From Mobiluncus sp963511525 (GTDB taxonomy: Bacteria; Actinomycetota; Actinomycetes; Actinomycetales; Actinomycetaceae), in the NCBI RefSeq assembly GCF_963511525.1, contig NZ_CAUPIY010000008.1, positions 46,107 through 110,106 on the forward strand: a DNA stretch of 64,000 nucleotides, in the 5' to 3' direction. How positions within the stretch are numbered: position 1 is the stretch's first letter; every line of letters starts with the position of its first letter. Below are positions 12,001 through 17,832 of this stretch, one piece after another. The notes beneath the pieces were generated by a model that ran no database searches, was not told the origin of the DNA, and saw only the letters and a list, made by a program, of their open reading frames with translations. The position numbers and the translations under genes were made by a program.

Positions 12001-12039
12001 CGCGGTGCCCGCGACAGTCAAACGACGCAAGACGCCCAT
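1..12039 (-). CDS. Giant secreted Ig-like-repeat surface protein with C-terminal CWB2 repeats (partial, runs off left edge)
   Basis: One uninterrupted minus-strand frame of at least 4013 codons starts at ATG 12039 and is still open at base 1, so the true C-terminus lies outside the window. Residues 1 to about 29 form a signal peptide (MGVLRR, then a Leu/Ala-rich core, ending PALA). Residues about 30-520 are a unique N-terminal region I do not recognise. Residues about 520-3690 are tandem Ig-like domains of the He_PIG (putative Ig) type: motifs such as GLPAGLT..G.ITG and GLPAGLSI..ISGTPT recur, for example at 9181-9240, 5580-5620, 5221-5280 and 2100-2170. A Pro/Thr-rich linker (about 3695-3730) leads into cell-wall-binding repeat 2 modules (about 3735 onward), with NDRID, QDRYRTA and VDRYETA signatures and VYLATG..YPDAL blocks. 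At least two full CWB2 units are visible and a third is cut by the edge. By family, CWB2 anchors proteins non-covalently to cell-wall polymers. An adhesin or interaction role is inference. Confidence 0.93.
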   Translation of the reverse strand, partial: MGVLRRLTVAGTALALTLLGLVLPTPALAEQRSAFPGAIDLPTWIMEGRKPIESGATSQDNWVVTGKVVTYLSGERAGANDDRGETVVSGIDVFARYQANNGAWSPVFKTTTTATTSLSKTNRPSNYAIKMRDFVDYNGELGQFRPGEGHAQRLQVWIDPKQVPHYRLTFSERTGGVIQGYSTPKDYNYTASQMMQWGFLYAGATSTQVSQMNIGLIKVANSQADLGLDGVTIEPSLPQAGTGKRVLKGYVRWENQTPNRRGPGDYVGKANLEDNPANAPAEGYVVVAAMKSGNNIEARCTTTTNLDPSNDNGKTPNWQINFLNPINVRSMKFQVFTGTCEQGNVNLKPLPELMAYWSPFPKGVDEWGTNLGTGGTSQGWTSGLWEDNVRVLLRPLQMELRPHGTNSPDAGTQSFYGDKVTVDYERLPLNTPLVAHLYNGNLSDSGSGTAVQSVKFSVTSESGSIIFPEPLTGDTFKEYWVDVLPEKISMTGRRELQVLASQSFLYKPIQLEINKGAANTPGTFTITKKAPDESARVKLTKCEVVSDKHIDTTATADALPYNLTRDTSTGSNGCTLSGTPKKSGTHSLWVKFTFTDKDGNSHTSVQYLPWTVEPRLKPQIEPGTPDSQMSKYSPLEKFPAVGVSYYGLVSPFPDWQGRHFTYQVFTADPGSGGTALVPDTNGMVSLGDSGLKFNTTTGQVTGTTQADKSAVFWVRATDEDGEVTPAMKYEIHPGSPLILQRAQLPTGSSGTDYKNANGTPIVIWVSGGHPTANQLSVNGTNLSRNTYDKAEILGVYDGDNREVQADNIGGVKCSAQTSTATSTATGGGQFILCSGTPNVSKATTYYLQVKYTDTNGRTLNGAKYTLPQVKALTTLNGSEGWLKMTLLPQIVADTDPGASTSTNLPDGTKGTDYGTKDVKSYLSGGTGNFADYTFSAAGLPAGLTMDANGVITGKPLETTTPNGVNVTVYLRGKDGTVAERSSTSVTFQLRINTDLKAAKDTLSATAQGGTTYTSSKPLLDVSSAAGISDGVSPYSYKLQYQDGNGSWQNATTSGGRYQVPNADGSASGLLLDSNGKLVGATMGTAGFPELRVVVTDSDTVSCSQGCSLNVGLNLKRVDDRRPSVAEDASLTANVGETVTGFLPVNDPSGTPTNYTITSQVKLDGVTLTVDSGTGKYTLKATNQAVAGNSGSVTLKVTGANGMEGTVTLRVHVVDQRVPQTNNNVAIDLEQGIPVSSSPAPTTVTGAVNAAVSPAIKCYATSDFVPAATSPCPTAAQKLPGLTGVTLNPDGTLTGTPVKGDVGEYQVPLKALGVNGVWSAEFNVKITVSPSTLVFEPGVAPGGTTGQAYKWTFNPATGADSLPKTYQVIGSDDKPINGCSVDTSGSKPKLTCNSGVLTNGKTYTLRVSAGTGTAAVSIDRVFTPEIYPPLEFESYTLPSAAVGAVYQQEDGSTFRFTASGGSGSYGFSFPSGSAHTESTTPYSCTGWVLRTKDGEDSGLCLERDGRVTGTPKVAGTIDLTGLQVTDSAQHKAGLPAGAENTLVINPLLKLITPCGKPQTGADYPCRGVKKQPVGTNGKLTIATVSGGAWPYSKPRVEGLDAYNAGVTNPAQQLKADWCDGSPDSNAGGDICLTGTWPKTMVPGSSLNIYVTGAAGRTVTVEAFIPVATDLKFTDKPQDANGTPVVIPSGVSIAQTGNGAKPGNIDQTTWDKVSRNVDNNLPTIGINLDKPAVTGNTLTLPSLVTGGVSPYTYLTVPCDNTDVSGNCALGDTGLFLNKSTGQLVGIPKPGASAAVVVSVTDSDSPAQTKKSNLVFSIADTRKPVVSATRINAEVGENVNQVIPVSDGSGQYESVSDSGKPSWMSLTLTNNVLTVTGKPGPGHVTSAGGGTFSVTVTDMNGNVSEPATITYTVVDNRVPNLSSLTNSSSTDLTGTEGKSVQGWTDLPKDATGYGPKITSWTVEGLPEGVTFDPATGTLSPNKIASGESGTYPITITATAENDKTTTIVKNLVVAASDLAVTEANAGDLTSTRDLGANPATIATVSGGTGPYTVNVTGLPGNLGYKLAANGTDIVLTGTVPTDTSENILTIKVTDDDGVERTLTRPLHIGAGLSVAKTIMPTATVGDSSYGPYCLGVSGGTTPYGISGTSGLPTGMTLNVSNNDVCLSGVPTTGAGNVATGAFSLTDSSSPQEQKQVEVKIPVNDKFSASEPDPSSHSFYAGSAIDSFTPTTGSGDTCYGLDADKKCQKADITYSASGLPAGLSINPETGLISGTPTELVSNRTVTVTVASSAPGSNPITQQFQITVASAFSNPANNFNVTPSATVPVLDNHGTVKTDNPSNQVLPVPEIKNASNETIATGKYSIQGVTPDSQGNYPLDDTGLALTPDGKLVGTLKPGQPPTAGTNGTFNLGDYPIMLQDNADGEPTNTTSNVTFSVTDTREPTITVTSATVEVGQAADISIGVTGGSGKIDTVSLSGCNNLSVSEGKIHVPKNAFSEGTKVTCQVTVKDHNGKSVNSTLTISVNDSRQPKFNTNERERYAWQGLDFTNVTLDSTNPSVKGIPVMTWLVDPSKDSTAAPLKSVKIAGLPKQFKVVSSGGNATLNTDGSYTCSNPADCTIVDYATQEFSGVKDFTLTITANTKKPNGDSTGLTANKSIPLRVFASPLQVNTSAPTGMIRATNGSYDSTVGTVDYHGTITSTTQAGTALINNASAWDGTYALGDANYTIVKVTAYKRDGNSENVGVDKLTLTAADSGDAAMPKGDQTKKAQTLTLSSADTGAIPEGTTSLAVELKVTDGHGMVRSATVNIPVVQKLEWAGPPFNSQGDPVTLDTVGVPGAPYPAYYAEAKGGDGSLSTSLADANTVINNAVDADAKAKFLGGGEYKGIEPVYCAAQGTTKSDTRPKCFPIPGLGGTIPANTWDKPVPADHQGLFMLSNGKLSGSIPPGATPGTHSAQVLVIDGSGQLIKKTFSITVEQKLTLTIKNNELPKGKKGICYGSTTEKPNNGTCSVSKEVGAYDGPAGTTAECELIPRIDGLAVTCTGGKVTISGAPTQTYDGNATVKVTLTGGAGQSVEKTVPLLIETDMIFKGTSANGADVKVETQPDGTQKIQVDTTADGKDFPDMKLDITGGVPPYTYYVEDKDGNRVSPVPCPAGVESTTSKPIVCYPIGTTGLVLDSEGKVHGTPIPGGNAEGNFVVADSDTTSRTKKAAITVNIVDQRPPQVYDLTLNTTVGASTLGSAQLAKQDPQNPEVDTSPGAKAKWPSNQQTAAGLAGFHDSKPNGLSDVTSCSVTDSMPSWLTMSTDGVISLTGNQPVPVSAAGEPHKFCVWYVGLNGVNAPKPAVVSVNVTDQRRVTIESGNSGTTDAKIGEKLADSATPKPLIKVTIPADLVNNPTKPLVTKLNSDGTACTVASCEFTSNGASFTDTSIDGLTVTGLNCDNSDPRSCSVKVSGTPKPSAAGDHQLSYQLTLPNGQTQIISHTIHIPPYDLALTVEPMNPAVVGLQYVDTSKPVMAVGGSGSYWFQLWAPDNKPAKVGDMSLVTTGNQVKLKWIPTDADLEKASGGNIPVTITVWDKTHCEITTNPDPGQPGPTDCLYQVTKTVNIPLHAAPDTKDIKVPEVTEGTSTSSSPVYTGSDKPELTLFSTVPPGNEGLFTFDPNSGVVTLKDTARPGTYTAVIRITLPGVITPFYRNVTFTVKEKPVPEPTKPTPIPTTTPEPRPGVAPISPSTGITYPVRDLDTLVVRHGGNDRIDTSLAVLDFFSAKSSTPTEANNLVVAYADYAGKVSLPWSDTAVLVRDDDYPDALVAGPLAANYNAPILMTPTKQVPHRVVDALRTHGFTKVILVGNPGAISAGAASQLQNAGFQVQRLGGQDRYRTAGAVADHLLAARGRDKSDVYLATGVDYPDALSASSAAIKNVGVVLLTPRRTVDGTSQGWMNSAKAAKVVAVGGPAVAAAERSVHLDEKQVGVDRYETAEKVASAYFPPNPGRIAVATGKDFPDATLAASLTARTGSPLVL

Positions 12040-12063
12040 TGTTCTCGCCCCCACTTTCTTTAA

Positions 12064-12085
12064 AGTTTAACTACTTTCCATACTA
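12064..12085 (-). promoter_or_regulatory. Candidate promoter of the giant surface protein
   Basis: Reading leftward, two -10-like hexamers, TAGTAT (12085-12080) and TAAACT (12069-12064), lie upstream of ATG 12039. TAAACT is also the -10 box seen before bS22 and trkA. A G-rich stretch just before the ATG may serve as a weak ribosome-binding site. No convincing -35 was found for either box. Confidence 0.35.
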
Positions 12086-12156
12086 CACGACTTGTATCGG
12101 CACTTTTGGGCGTAATTTTAGGAAAAAGTGGAATCATTTTGGGACTGAAACAGGAT

Positions 12157-13017
12157 CTATTCGAAATCCACGACCACCGGAGCGTGGTCGGAGGGCTGTT
12201 CCCCGTCACGTTCCGCAGTATCGATGAATGAGCCGGTCACGCGAGAAACCAAGCGCGGAGTAGCCAAGGCAAAGTCGATTTTCATGCCTTGGTTACGCCG
12301 CCAACGGGCGCGCTGGTAGTCCCAGTAGGTCCAGCCAGGAGCGAATTTTCGGGTAATTTCGGTCAGATTTCCGGGCAAACCCGCGATGAGGTCATCGTGG
12401 AGGGTGACCGCGTCACCGACCGTGTCGGGGTCTAGGAGCTTGGCAAACACTTGCCGCTCCGGTTCGGAAACATGGGTCGCTCCGGCGAAGTCCGCCATGT
12501 CCCACACGTCCTCGTCACGAGGAGCCACGTTGAAGTCCCCCAGGTAAAGCCCCAAACTCTCCGGATCTGTGTCCAGAGTGCGAATCACGTGGGAACGCAG
12601 GGAATCGAGCCATTTCAACTTGTATTGGTAGTGAGGGTGGCCGACTTCGCGCCCATTGGGAACATAGAGCGACCAGCACTCCACCCCGGCCACGCGCACC
12701 CCCAACACTCGTGGTTCCAGCTGGGGCGGTTTGGGCGGGACAGAAAAGTACGGCTGGGCGATGGCACCGTAAAACTCGGTACCCAGCAGGTGAGCGCTAA
12801 TCCCCTGACGCACCGCTACCGCGACCCCGTTCCACTGATTCAAACCGTTGACAAACACCTGGTAGCCGGCGGTTTCAAAAGCGGCAGTAGGGAACTGATC
12901 GTTACGGCACTTGATTTCCTGCATCGCCAAAACATCGATGTTTTCGCGTGCCAGGAACGCCGTCACTCGATTCAGGCGAGTGCGAATCGAGTTCACGTTC
13001 CAAGTCGCTATACGCAC
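12157..13017 (-). CDS. xth: Exodeoxyribonuclease III family AP endonuclease
   Basis: This is a 286-residue single-domain exonuclease/endonuclease/phosphatase-fold protein. It should cleave at abasic sites and trim 3' ends in base-excision repair in the cytoplasm. Visible family motifs in order are the N-terminal TWNVNSIRTR, the metal-binding Glu34 in MQEIK, NGVAVAV, the LGDFNVAP Asp/Asn motif and the C-terminal DHAPVVVDF with its catalytic Asp-His. The frame stays open upstream to 13080, but the GTG at 13017 is the better start: it is preceded by GGGAGG and yields the canonical N-terminus beginning MRIATWN. Length is normal for the family. It is transcribed divergently from the beta-glucosidase gene, with 76 bp between the starts. 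Confidence 0.93.
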   Translation of the reverse strand: MRIATWNVNSIRTRLNRVTAFLARENIDVLAMQEIKCRNDQFPTAAFETAGYQVFVNGLNQWNGVAVAVRQGISAHLLGTEFYGAIAQPYFSVPPKPPQLEPRVLGVRVAGVECWSLYVPNGREVGHPHYQYKLKWLDSLRSHVIRTLDTDPESLGLYLGDFNVAPRDEDVWDMADFAGATHVSEPERQVFAKLLDPDTVGDAVTLHDDLIAGLPGNLTEITRKFAPGWTYWDYQRARWRRNQGMKIDFALATPRLVSRVTGSFIDTAERDGEQPSDHAPVVVDFE

Positions 13018-13081
13018 GTAACCTCCCTCAAATGGACCCTCCCAGTCTATCGAATTCCCTGCTGGACGGGACAAAGACACC

Positions 13082-13087
13082 TAAAAT
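13082..13087 (+). promoter_or_regulatory. TANNNT -10 box of a probable leaderless transcript (beta-glucosidase)
   Basis: TAAAAT ends 6 nt before the ATG at 13094. No Shine-Dalgarno sequence precedes that ATG, so the transcript probably starts at the start codon. Confidence 0.55.
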
Positions 13088-13093
13088 TGGTCT

Positions 13094-14578
13094 ATGGACA
13101 CGAAATTTGCCAATCCTCGCGACCTGGCACGCGAACTCGGATTTCCCACAGACTTTGCTTTCGGCACATCCACGGCTTCGTATCAGATTGAAGGAGCCGT
13201 CAACGCCGACGGACGCCAAGAGAGCATCTGGGATACTTTCGTCCACACCCCCGGCAAAGTCATTGACAACACCACCGGCGACACCGCTTGTGACCACTAC
13301 CACCTGTTCAACCGCGATGTCGAACTGATGCGGCAAGCCGGCCTGAAACACTACCGCCTCTCCCTGGCTTGGCCGCGTATCCTGACCGCTGCAGGCACAC
13401 CGAACCAGGCCGGAATCGATTTCTATAACCGCGTCTTAGATGCCCTAGCTGAGGCAGACATCGAAGTCATGGCGACGCTGTATCACTGGGATTTGCCCCA
13501 AGCCATGCAGGACAAAGGAGGCTGGCTCAATCCTGAAACCACCGCCATGTTCCTGCGCTACGCCAAGGTCGCCTACGAAGCATTCCATGACCGAGTGAGG
13601 CACTGGATTCCCATCAACGAGCCGAACGTCCACACCCTGCTCGGCCACGCTATCGGTATCCACGCCCCCGGTCTGACGCTTGGCTACCAGGCGCTTGGTG
13701 TGGGACACGCCTTGAACTTGGCCCACGGTGAAACGGTGCGACTGCTGCGCGGTTTGGGTGCCTCGTCGGTCGGTTGCGCCCCCAACCACACCCCGGTCTA
13801 TCCAGCCGACACCGAAAACCCGATGGACGTACAGATGGCCGGTCTCTATGACGCAATTTACAACGACTTCTTTGCTTCGGCCATGTTGAAAGGGACTTAC
13901 CCCCAGGCAGTTCTGGACCTCATCGCCCAGGAAGTCAACCCCGAGACGGCTGCAGCCATGAGCGAGCAGGTCAAAGGCGCCTGCGAGCCCCTGGAATTTT
14001 ATGGAATCAACTACTACGAACCGGCCGTAGTGGTCTCACGACTGCCCGGCGACGACACGCCGCCAACAGCCGCGCCACCTGCCGCACCCCCCTTGCACGC
14101 AGACAACGCCGGCCTATACACGATGCCGGACGGTATCCCCTTCACGATTGAATCCCTAAAGATGGAGGACCGCACCAGCTTCGACTGGGCGATATACCCT
14201 GAGGGACTGACCGAAATCCTGGTACAACTGCGAGAACGCTACGGGTCGGCCTTGCCCCCAATCATTGTGACCGAGGGCGGTGCGGCGTTTACGGAAACCG
14301 TCACCACCGACGACTCCGGTCAAGCGCGGGTTCATGACCCGCGGCGTATCGACTACTTGGCCCGACACTTCCAAGCTGTGGCGGCGGCTCGCCAAGCCGG
14401 GGTAAACGTAGCCGGATACTATGTTTGGTCTCTGCTGGACAACTTTGAATGGGCCGACGGTGAAACCCAACGGTTCGGGCTGATCTACACGGACTTTGCC
14501 ACCGCCGATAAGACCCGGATTCCCAAAGATTCCTATTACTGGTATCGAGACTTGATTGCGCAGGTATGCCAGCAATGA
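13094..14578 (+). CDS. Glycoside hydrolase family 1 beta-glucosidase
   Basis: This 494-residue cytoplasmic GH1 (beta/alpha)8 barrel is expected to hydrolyse beta-linked glucosides or 6-phospho-glucosides with retention. The N-terminal GH1 signature FAFGTSTASYQIEG is at 21-34. The acid/base Glu176 is in INEPN and the nucleophile Glu394 is in VTEGG. The usual form is TENG, so a Gly replaces the Asn after the nucleophile. No signal peptide is visible. There is no PTS component nearby, and the next gene is an MFS permease whose start overlaps this stop, so uptake of unphosphorylated disaccharide followed by hydrolysis is likely. The ATG was chosen because a TAAAAT box ends 6 nt upstream. Which beta-linkage it prefers cannot be told from sequence. 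Confidence 0.93.
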   Translation: MDTKFANPRDLARELGFPTDFAFGTSTASYQIEGAVNADGRQESIWDTFVHTPGKVIDNTTGDTACDHYHLFNRDVELMRQAGLKHYRLSLAWPRILTAAGTPNQAGIDFYNRVLDALAEADIEVMATLYHWDLPQAMQDKGGWLNPETTAMFLRYAKVAYEAFHDRVRHWIPINEPNVHTLLGHAIGIHAPGLTLGYQALGVGHALNLAHGETVRLLRGLGASSVGCAPNHTPVYPADTENPMDVQMAGLYDAIYNDFFASAMLKGTYPQAVLDLIAQEVNPETAAAMSEQVKGACEPLEFYGINYYEPAVVVSRLPGDDTPPTAAPPAAPPLHADNAGLYTMPDGIPFTIESLKMEDRTSFDWAIYPEGLTEILVQLRERYGSALPPIIVTEGGAAFTETVTTDDSGQARVHDPRRIDYLARHFQAVAAARQAGVNVAGYYVWSLLDNFEWADGETQRFGLIYTDFATADKTRIPKDSYYWYRDLIAQVCQQ

Positions 14579-15864
14579 ACGCCATGTCCGCCCCCGCCAA
14601 CTCCGCGCGCTCGGGACGCTTTCACGCCCAAGTTCCCGCCGACGCCCCCCTGGAAAGACCTCGGCTAAGGTGGCGCGTCAGCGTTTCCGCAGCGAACCTA
14701 GCCGTCTACACCGCCTGGTTCGGACCTATCCAGGTACTGCTGGGGTTGCAAGCGGCTGCTGTCGCCCCGGACTATAAGGAATATGTACTTTCGCTGGTCA
14801 CCGGTGTCGGAGCTTTCGTCTCTGCCCTGGGTAACCCGATCTTTGGGGCGCTCTCTGACCGCACGACTTCCCGCTTCGGACGCCGTTTGCCCTGGGTATT
14901 TTGGGGGACAATCCTGGGGGCGCTGGCCTTGACTTGGCTGGCATTTTCCCATTCGGTGTGGGCCATGGTGGTCGCTTGGGCGCTGGTGCAAGCCTGCCTA
15001 AACGCGATGTACGCAGCCATTACGGCTACCGTGAATGACCAGGTGAAAGTGGAATATCGCGGTCAAATGGGCGGTTGGCTGGGAATGGGGCAAACCCTCG
15101 GGGTGGTCGCGGGAACGGGAATGGCCTCCGCTTTCGGCAGCCTGACCTTCGGGTACCTAGCCTGCATCGCCCTCCTGGTCGCCCTGGTGATTCCCTACCT
15201 GTTCACCGCCCACGACCGTTACCTCGTCGAGAAACCCGCGCCCTTCAATCTTTGGGCCTTCCTGAAACGGTTTTGGATATCCCCCCGGCGTTACCCCGAC
15301 TTTGCCTGGACCTGGGCCAGTCGTTTCCTCATCAACCTGGCTAACTCCCTCTGTACGCTTTACCTGCTGTTTTACCTAATGGATGCGGTGGGCTACGCAC
15401 ATCCCGACTTCGGAGTTTTTGTGCTCTCCGGGCTGTACGCGCTGATGACCGTGGCGACGACTCTCGCCGGTGGCACTATCTCTGACCGGATGGGGCGTCG
15501 CAAGCCCTTGGTGGTGCTCTCTGGCCTGACCATGGCGCTATCGGGTCTCAGTCTGGCGTTTTTCCAGACCTGGGAAGGCGCGCTCCTCGGGGCGTTTTTA
15601 CTCGGGATAGGCTACGGTATCTATGTTTCCGTAGACTTTGCGCTGGTCACACAGGTGCTGCCACCAACCAATGACGCGGCGCGCGACCTCGGAGTCATCA
15701 ACATTGCAGCCGCTTTGCCCCAGGCCCTGGCTCCCCTGCTGGCCGCGCCGCTGGTGAAAGCGTTTCCGGATTACGCCAGCGGTTATAGGGCGCTATATAT
15801 CTTCGCGGCCCTCGTTGTGTTGGTTGGGGCCGCACTGGTGTATAAGGTCAAGAGCGTGCGCTAA
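14575..15864 (+). CDS. MFS transporter, probable sugar permease
   Basis: This is a 429-residue multi-pass membrane protein of the major facilitator type, with about 12 hydrophobic segments. The conserved cytoplasmic-loop motif appears twice: SDRTTSRFGRR in the first half and SDRMGRRKP in the second, as expected for duplicated MFS halves. The start is placed at ATG 14575, which overlaps the beta-glucosidase stop as ATGA. An in-frame ATG at 14566 has its purine stretch too close. The ATGA overlap indicates translational coupling, so it probably imports the glucoside cleaved by the GH1 enzyme. Substrate assignment rests on context only. Confidence 0.88.
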   Translation: MNAMSAPANSARSGRFHAQVPADAPLERPRLRWRVSVSAANLAVYTAWFGPIQVLLGLQAAAVAPDYKEYVLSLVTGVGAFVSALGNPIFGALSDRTTSRFGRRLPWVFWGTILGALALTWLAFSHSVWAMVVAWALVQACLNAMYAAITATVNDQVKVEYRGQMGGWLGMGQTLGVVAGTGMASAFGSLTFGYLACIALLVALVIPYLFTAHDRYLVEKPAPFNLWAFLKRFWISPRRYPDFAWTWASRFLINLANSLCTLYLLFYLMDAVGYAHPDFGVFVLSGLYALMTVATTLAGGTISDRMGRRKPLVVLSGLTMALSGLSLAFFQTWEGALLGAFLLGIGYGIYVSVDFALVTQVLPPTNDAARDLGVINIAAALPQALAPLLAAPLVKAFPDYASGYRALYIFAALVVLVGAALVYKVKSVR

Positions 15865-15869
15865 ACAGT

Positions 15870-16730
15870 TCACACCCTGGCGATGATGTCGGCAATCGAG
15901 TCCACAATCTCGTTGGGCCGATAAGAGAAATTGGTGATTTCCTCACGATCCGTGGAACCGGTCAACACCAGGAACGTATGCAGACCGGACTCTACCCCGG
16001 CCAACATATCCGTATCCATCCGGTCGCCAATCATGGCGGTTTCCTCGGAGTGGGCGCCAATCTTGTTCAATCCCGTGCGGAACATGACCGGGTTGGGTTT
16101 GCCGATAAAGTACGGATTCTTGCCGGTGGCGGCCGTAATCATGGCAGCGATAGCGCCGGTGGCAGGAATGGGGCCGTCCTTGGTGGGGCCGGTCATGTCC
16201 GGATTCGTGGCGATAAACTTGGCGCCCTTATTGATGAGCTGCACCGCCGTAGCAATCTGGTCGAAAGAATACGAGCGCGTCTCGCCCAGCACCACATATT
16301 CCGGATTCGTGGAAGTCATGACGTAGCCCGCCTGGTACAAGGCGGTGGTCAGACCGGCTTCGCCCACCACGTAGGCGCTGGATTTCGGGGACTGGGTCTT
16401 TAGGAAAGACGCGGTAGCCAGCGCGGAAGTCCAGATGCGTTCCTCGGGGACTTCCAGGCCGGAGGCCTCCAACCGCGCGGACAGGTCGCGAGGCGTAAAG
16501 ATGGAGTTGTTGGTCAAAACCAGGTATTCCCGGTCCTTGTCCCGCAGGGCTTGCAGGAACTCTGCCGCCCCTGGAATGGCCTTGGTTTCGTGCACCAGCA
16601 CGCCGTCCATGTCGGTCAGCCAGTACTTGATGGGTTTCTTAACCGGATTGATTTCCTTTTCCCGGTCCTCTTTCGTGCCGAAAGTCGCGTCCATCATCGC
16701 TTCGAGTTTGTCAGCTGTTTGGCTTTTCAA
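15870..16730 (-). CDS. HAD-IIA family (NagD-like) sugar/nucleotide phosphatase
   Basis: The product is 286 residues. HAD motif I is DMDGVLV (nucleophile and acid Asp), motif II is TNNS, and motif IV is GDRMDTDM. A C2-type cap between motifs fits subfamily IIA, the NagD/PGP phosphatases that dephosphorylate small phosphorylated metabolites in the cytoplasm. The start is TTG at 16730, preceded by GAGGGG at good spacing; an internal ATG pair about 11 codons in is the alternative. It converges on the MFS gene with 5 bp between the stops. The physiological substrate is unknown. Confidence 0.85.
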   Translation of the reverse strand: MKSQTADKLEAMMDATFGTKEDREKEINPVKKPIKYWLTDMDGVLVHETKAIPGAAEFLQALRDKDREYLVLTNNSIFTPRDLSARLEASGLEVPEERIWTSALATASFLKTQSPKSSAYVVGEAGLTTALYQAGYVMTSTNPEYVVLGETRSYSFDQIATAVQLINKGAKFIATNPDMTGPTKDGPIPATGAIAAMITAATGKNPYFIGKPNPVMFRTGLNKIGAHSEETAMIGDRMDTDMLAGVESGLHTFLVLTGSTDREEITNFSYRPNEIVDSIADIIARV

Positions 16731-16858
16731 TGTGTTCCCCTCAATTTTCTTCGGTCCCCAGATTCTGGGGAGGCGACAGAACCCAAACGCCGGAACACAC
16801 CGGCAATGACTACCGGACGCGCCGGCTTTGGCAACTCAAACGTTCACTTATAAGGTTA

Positions 16859-16880
16859 TGCAATAGAAGAATTTATTGCA
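16859..16880. promoter_or_regulatory. Inverted repeat upstream of the SDR gene, candidate operator
   Basis: TGCAATA (16859-16865) and TATTGCA (16874-16880) form a perfect 7-bp inverted repeat with an 8-nt spacer, just downstream of a TAAGGT -10-like box (16851-16856) and upstream of the SDR start. The spacing suits a dimeric regulator. No regulator is encoded next to it. Confidence 0.35.
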
Positions 16881-16897
16881 ATGATTGGGTGATTTTT

Positions 16898-17782
16898 GTG
16901 GCGAAATGGGCGCTGATTACGGGGGCTTCCAGCGGTTTAGGTGAGGAGTTTGCCTGGCAGTTGGCTGCCGAACCGCTCAACGTCGTGTTGGTCGCTAGGC
17001 GTCAAGACCGTTTGGAGGCCTTAGCGCAGCGGATTCACACCACTTTAGGTGTTGAAACGGAAGTCTTGGTCGCAGATTTGTCCACCAAGGCCGGTCAGTA
17101 CGCGGTCATTCGCCGCCTGCGCGACGACTCCCGCCCGGTCGCGGTGCTGGTCAACAACGCCGGTTTCGGTTTGGGGCAAACTTTTGTGGGCGGAAAGTGG
17201 GACCGCGAGGACGCAGCCCTAGAGGTGATGGTGCGGGCCTTGTGCCGGCTGACGTTTGAGGGGGCCCAAGCGATGGGGTCGCGTACCCATCGCCGCGCAC
17301 CTGGCAAAGTGGAACGGTTGTTACAAAAGTTGACCGGCCAGCCCGCGCTGGGGAAAGCCTCGGGCGGCGGGGTCATTATCAATGTTTCCTCCGCCACCGC
17401 CTACACCGCTATGGGCACCTACGCAGCGATGAAAACCTGGGTGCGGTTCTTTAGCGAATCGGTTTCCACCGAGCTGCGCGGCACCGGCGTATCCATCACC
17501 GCCGTGGCGCCGGGACTGATGAAAACCGAGTTCCACCAATCAGCCCAGATGAACGCCTCGGTCTGGCCCAAATACGGCTTTGTCAGCCCCGAAACAGTCG
17601 TCAAGGCCGCCATCGAAGCGGCTCGCCGCCGCCGCGTCCTAGTCACCCCGACCGTTCGGTACAAAATCGCGATGGCGGGCGCATGCCTGGCTCCCCGCTG
17701 GCTCATGCGCGCCCTGTTCGACTCCCGCCTGTTCTCCCGGGCACTCACGACTAACCTCGCACCCAAACGAAACGCAAACTAA
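16898..17782 (+). CDS. Short-chain dehydrogenase/reductase (SDR)
   Basis: This 294-residue classical SDR is an NAD(P)-dependent oxidoreductase of unknown substrate. The cofactor motif TGASSGLG is near the N-terminus, followed by NNAGFG, the catalytic Ser in NVSSATAY and the YAAMK Tyr-x3-Lys pair. Compared with typical 250-residue SDRs it carries a basic insertion of roughly 30 residues between the NNAG region and the catalytic Ser (TSHRR-like, with a GKVERLLQKL stretch). The frame has no ATG near its beginning. GTG 16898 gives the usual N-terminus VAKWALITGASSG, and GTG 16889 is the alternative. No clear Shine-Dalgarno sequence was seen. Confidence 0.85.
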   Translation: MAKWALITGASSGLGEEFAWQLAAEPLNVVLVARRQDRLEALAQRIHTTLGVETEVLVADLSTKAGQYAVIRRLRDDSRPVAVLVNNAGFGLGQTFVGGKWDREDAALEVMVRALCRLTFEGAQAMGSRTHRRAPGKVERLLQKLTGQPALGKASGGGVIINVSSATAYTAMGTYAAMKTWVRFFSESVSTELRGTGVSITAVAPGLMKTEFHQSAQMNASVWPKYGFVSPETVVKAAIEAARRRRVLVTPTVRYKIAMAGACLAPRWLMRALFDSRLFSRALTTNLAPKRNAN

Positions 17783-17817
17783 AAAACCGGAGGGGAACCC
17801 GGGCGGGCTCCCCTCCG
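17781..17817 (-). terminator. Rho-independent terminator of the aldolase gene
   Basis: GGAGGGGA (17789-17796) pairs perfectly with TCCCCTCC (17809-17816). Read on the minus strand the hairpin is followed by six T (plus-strand A run 17781-17786), which fits termination of the leftward fba transcript. It sits immediately after the SDR stop codon on the other strand. Confidence 0.8.
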
Positions 17818-17832
17818 TAAGACAGATGCGGG

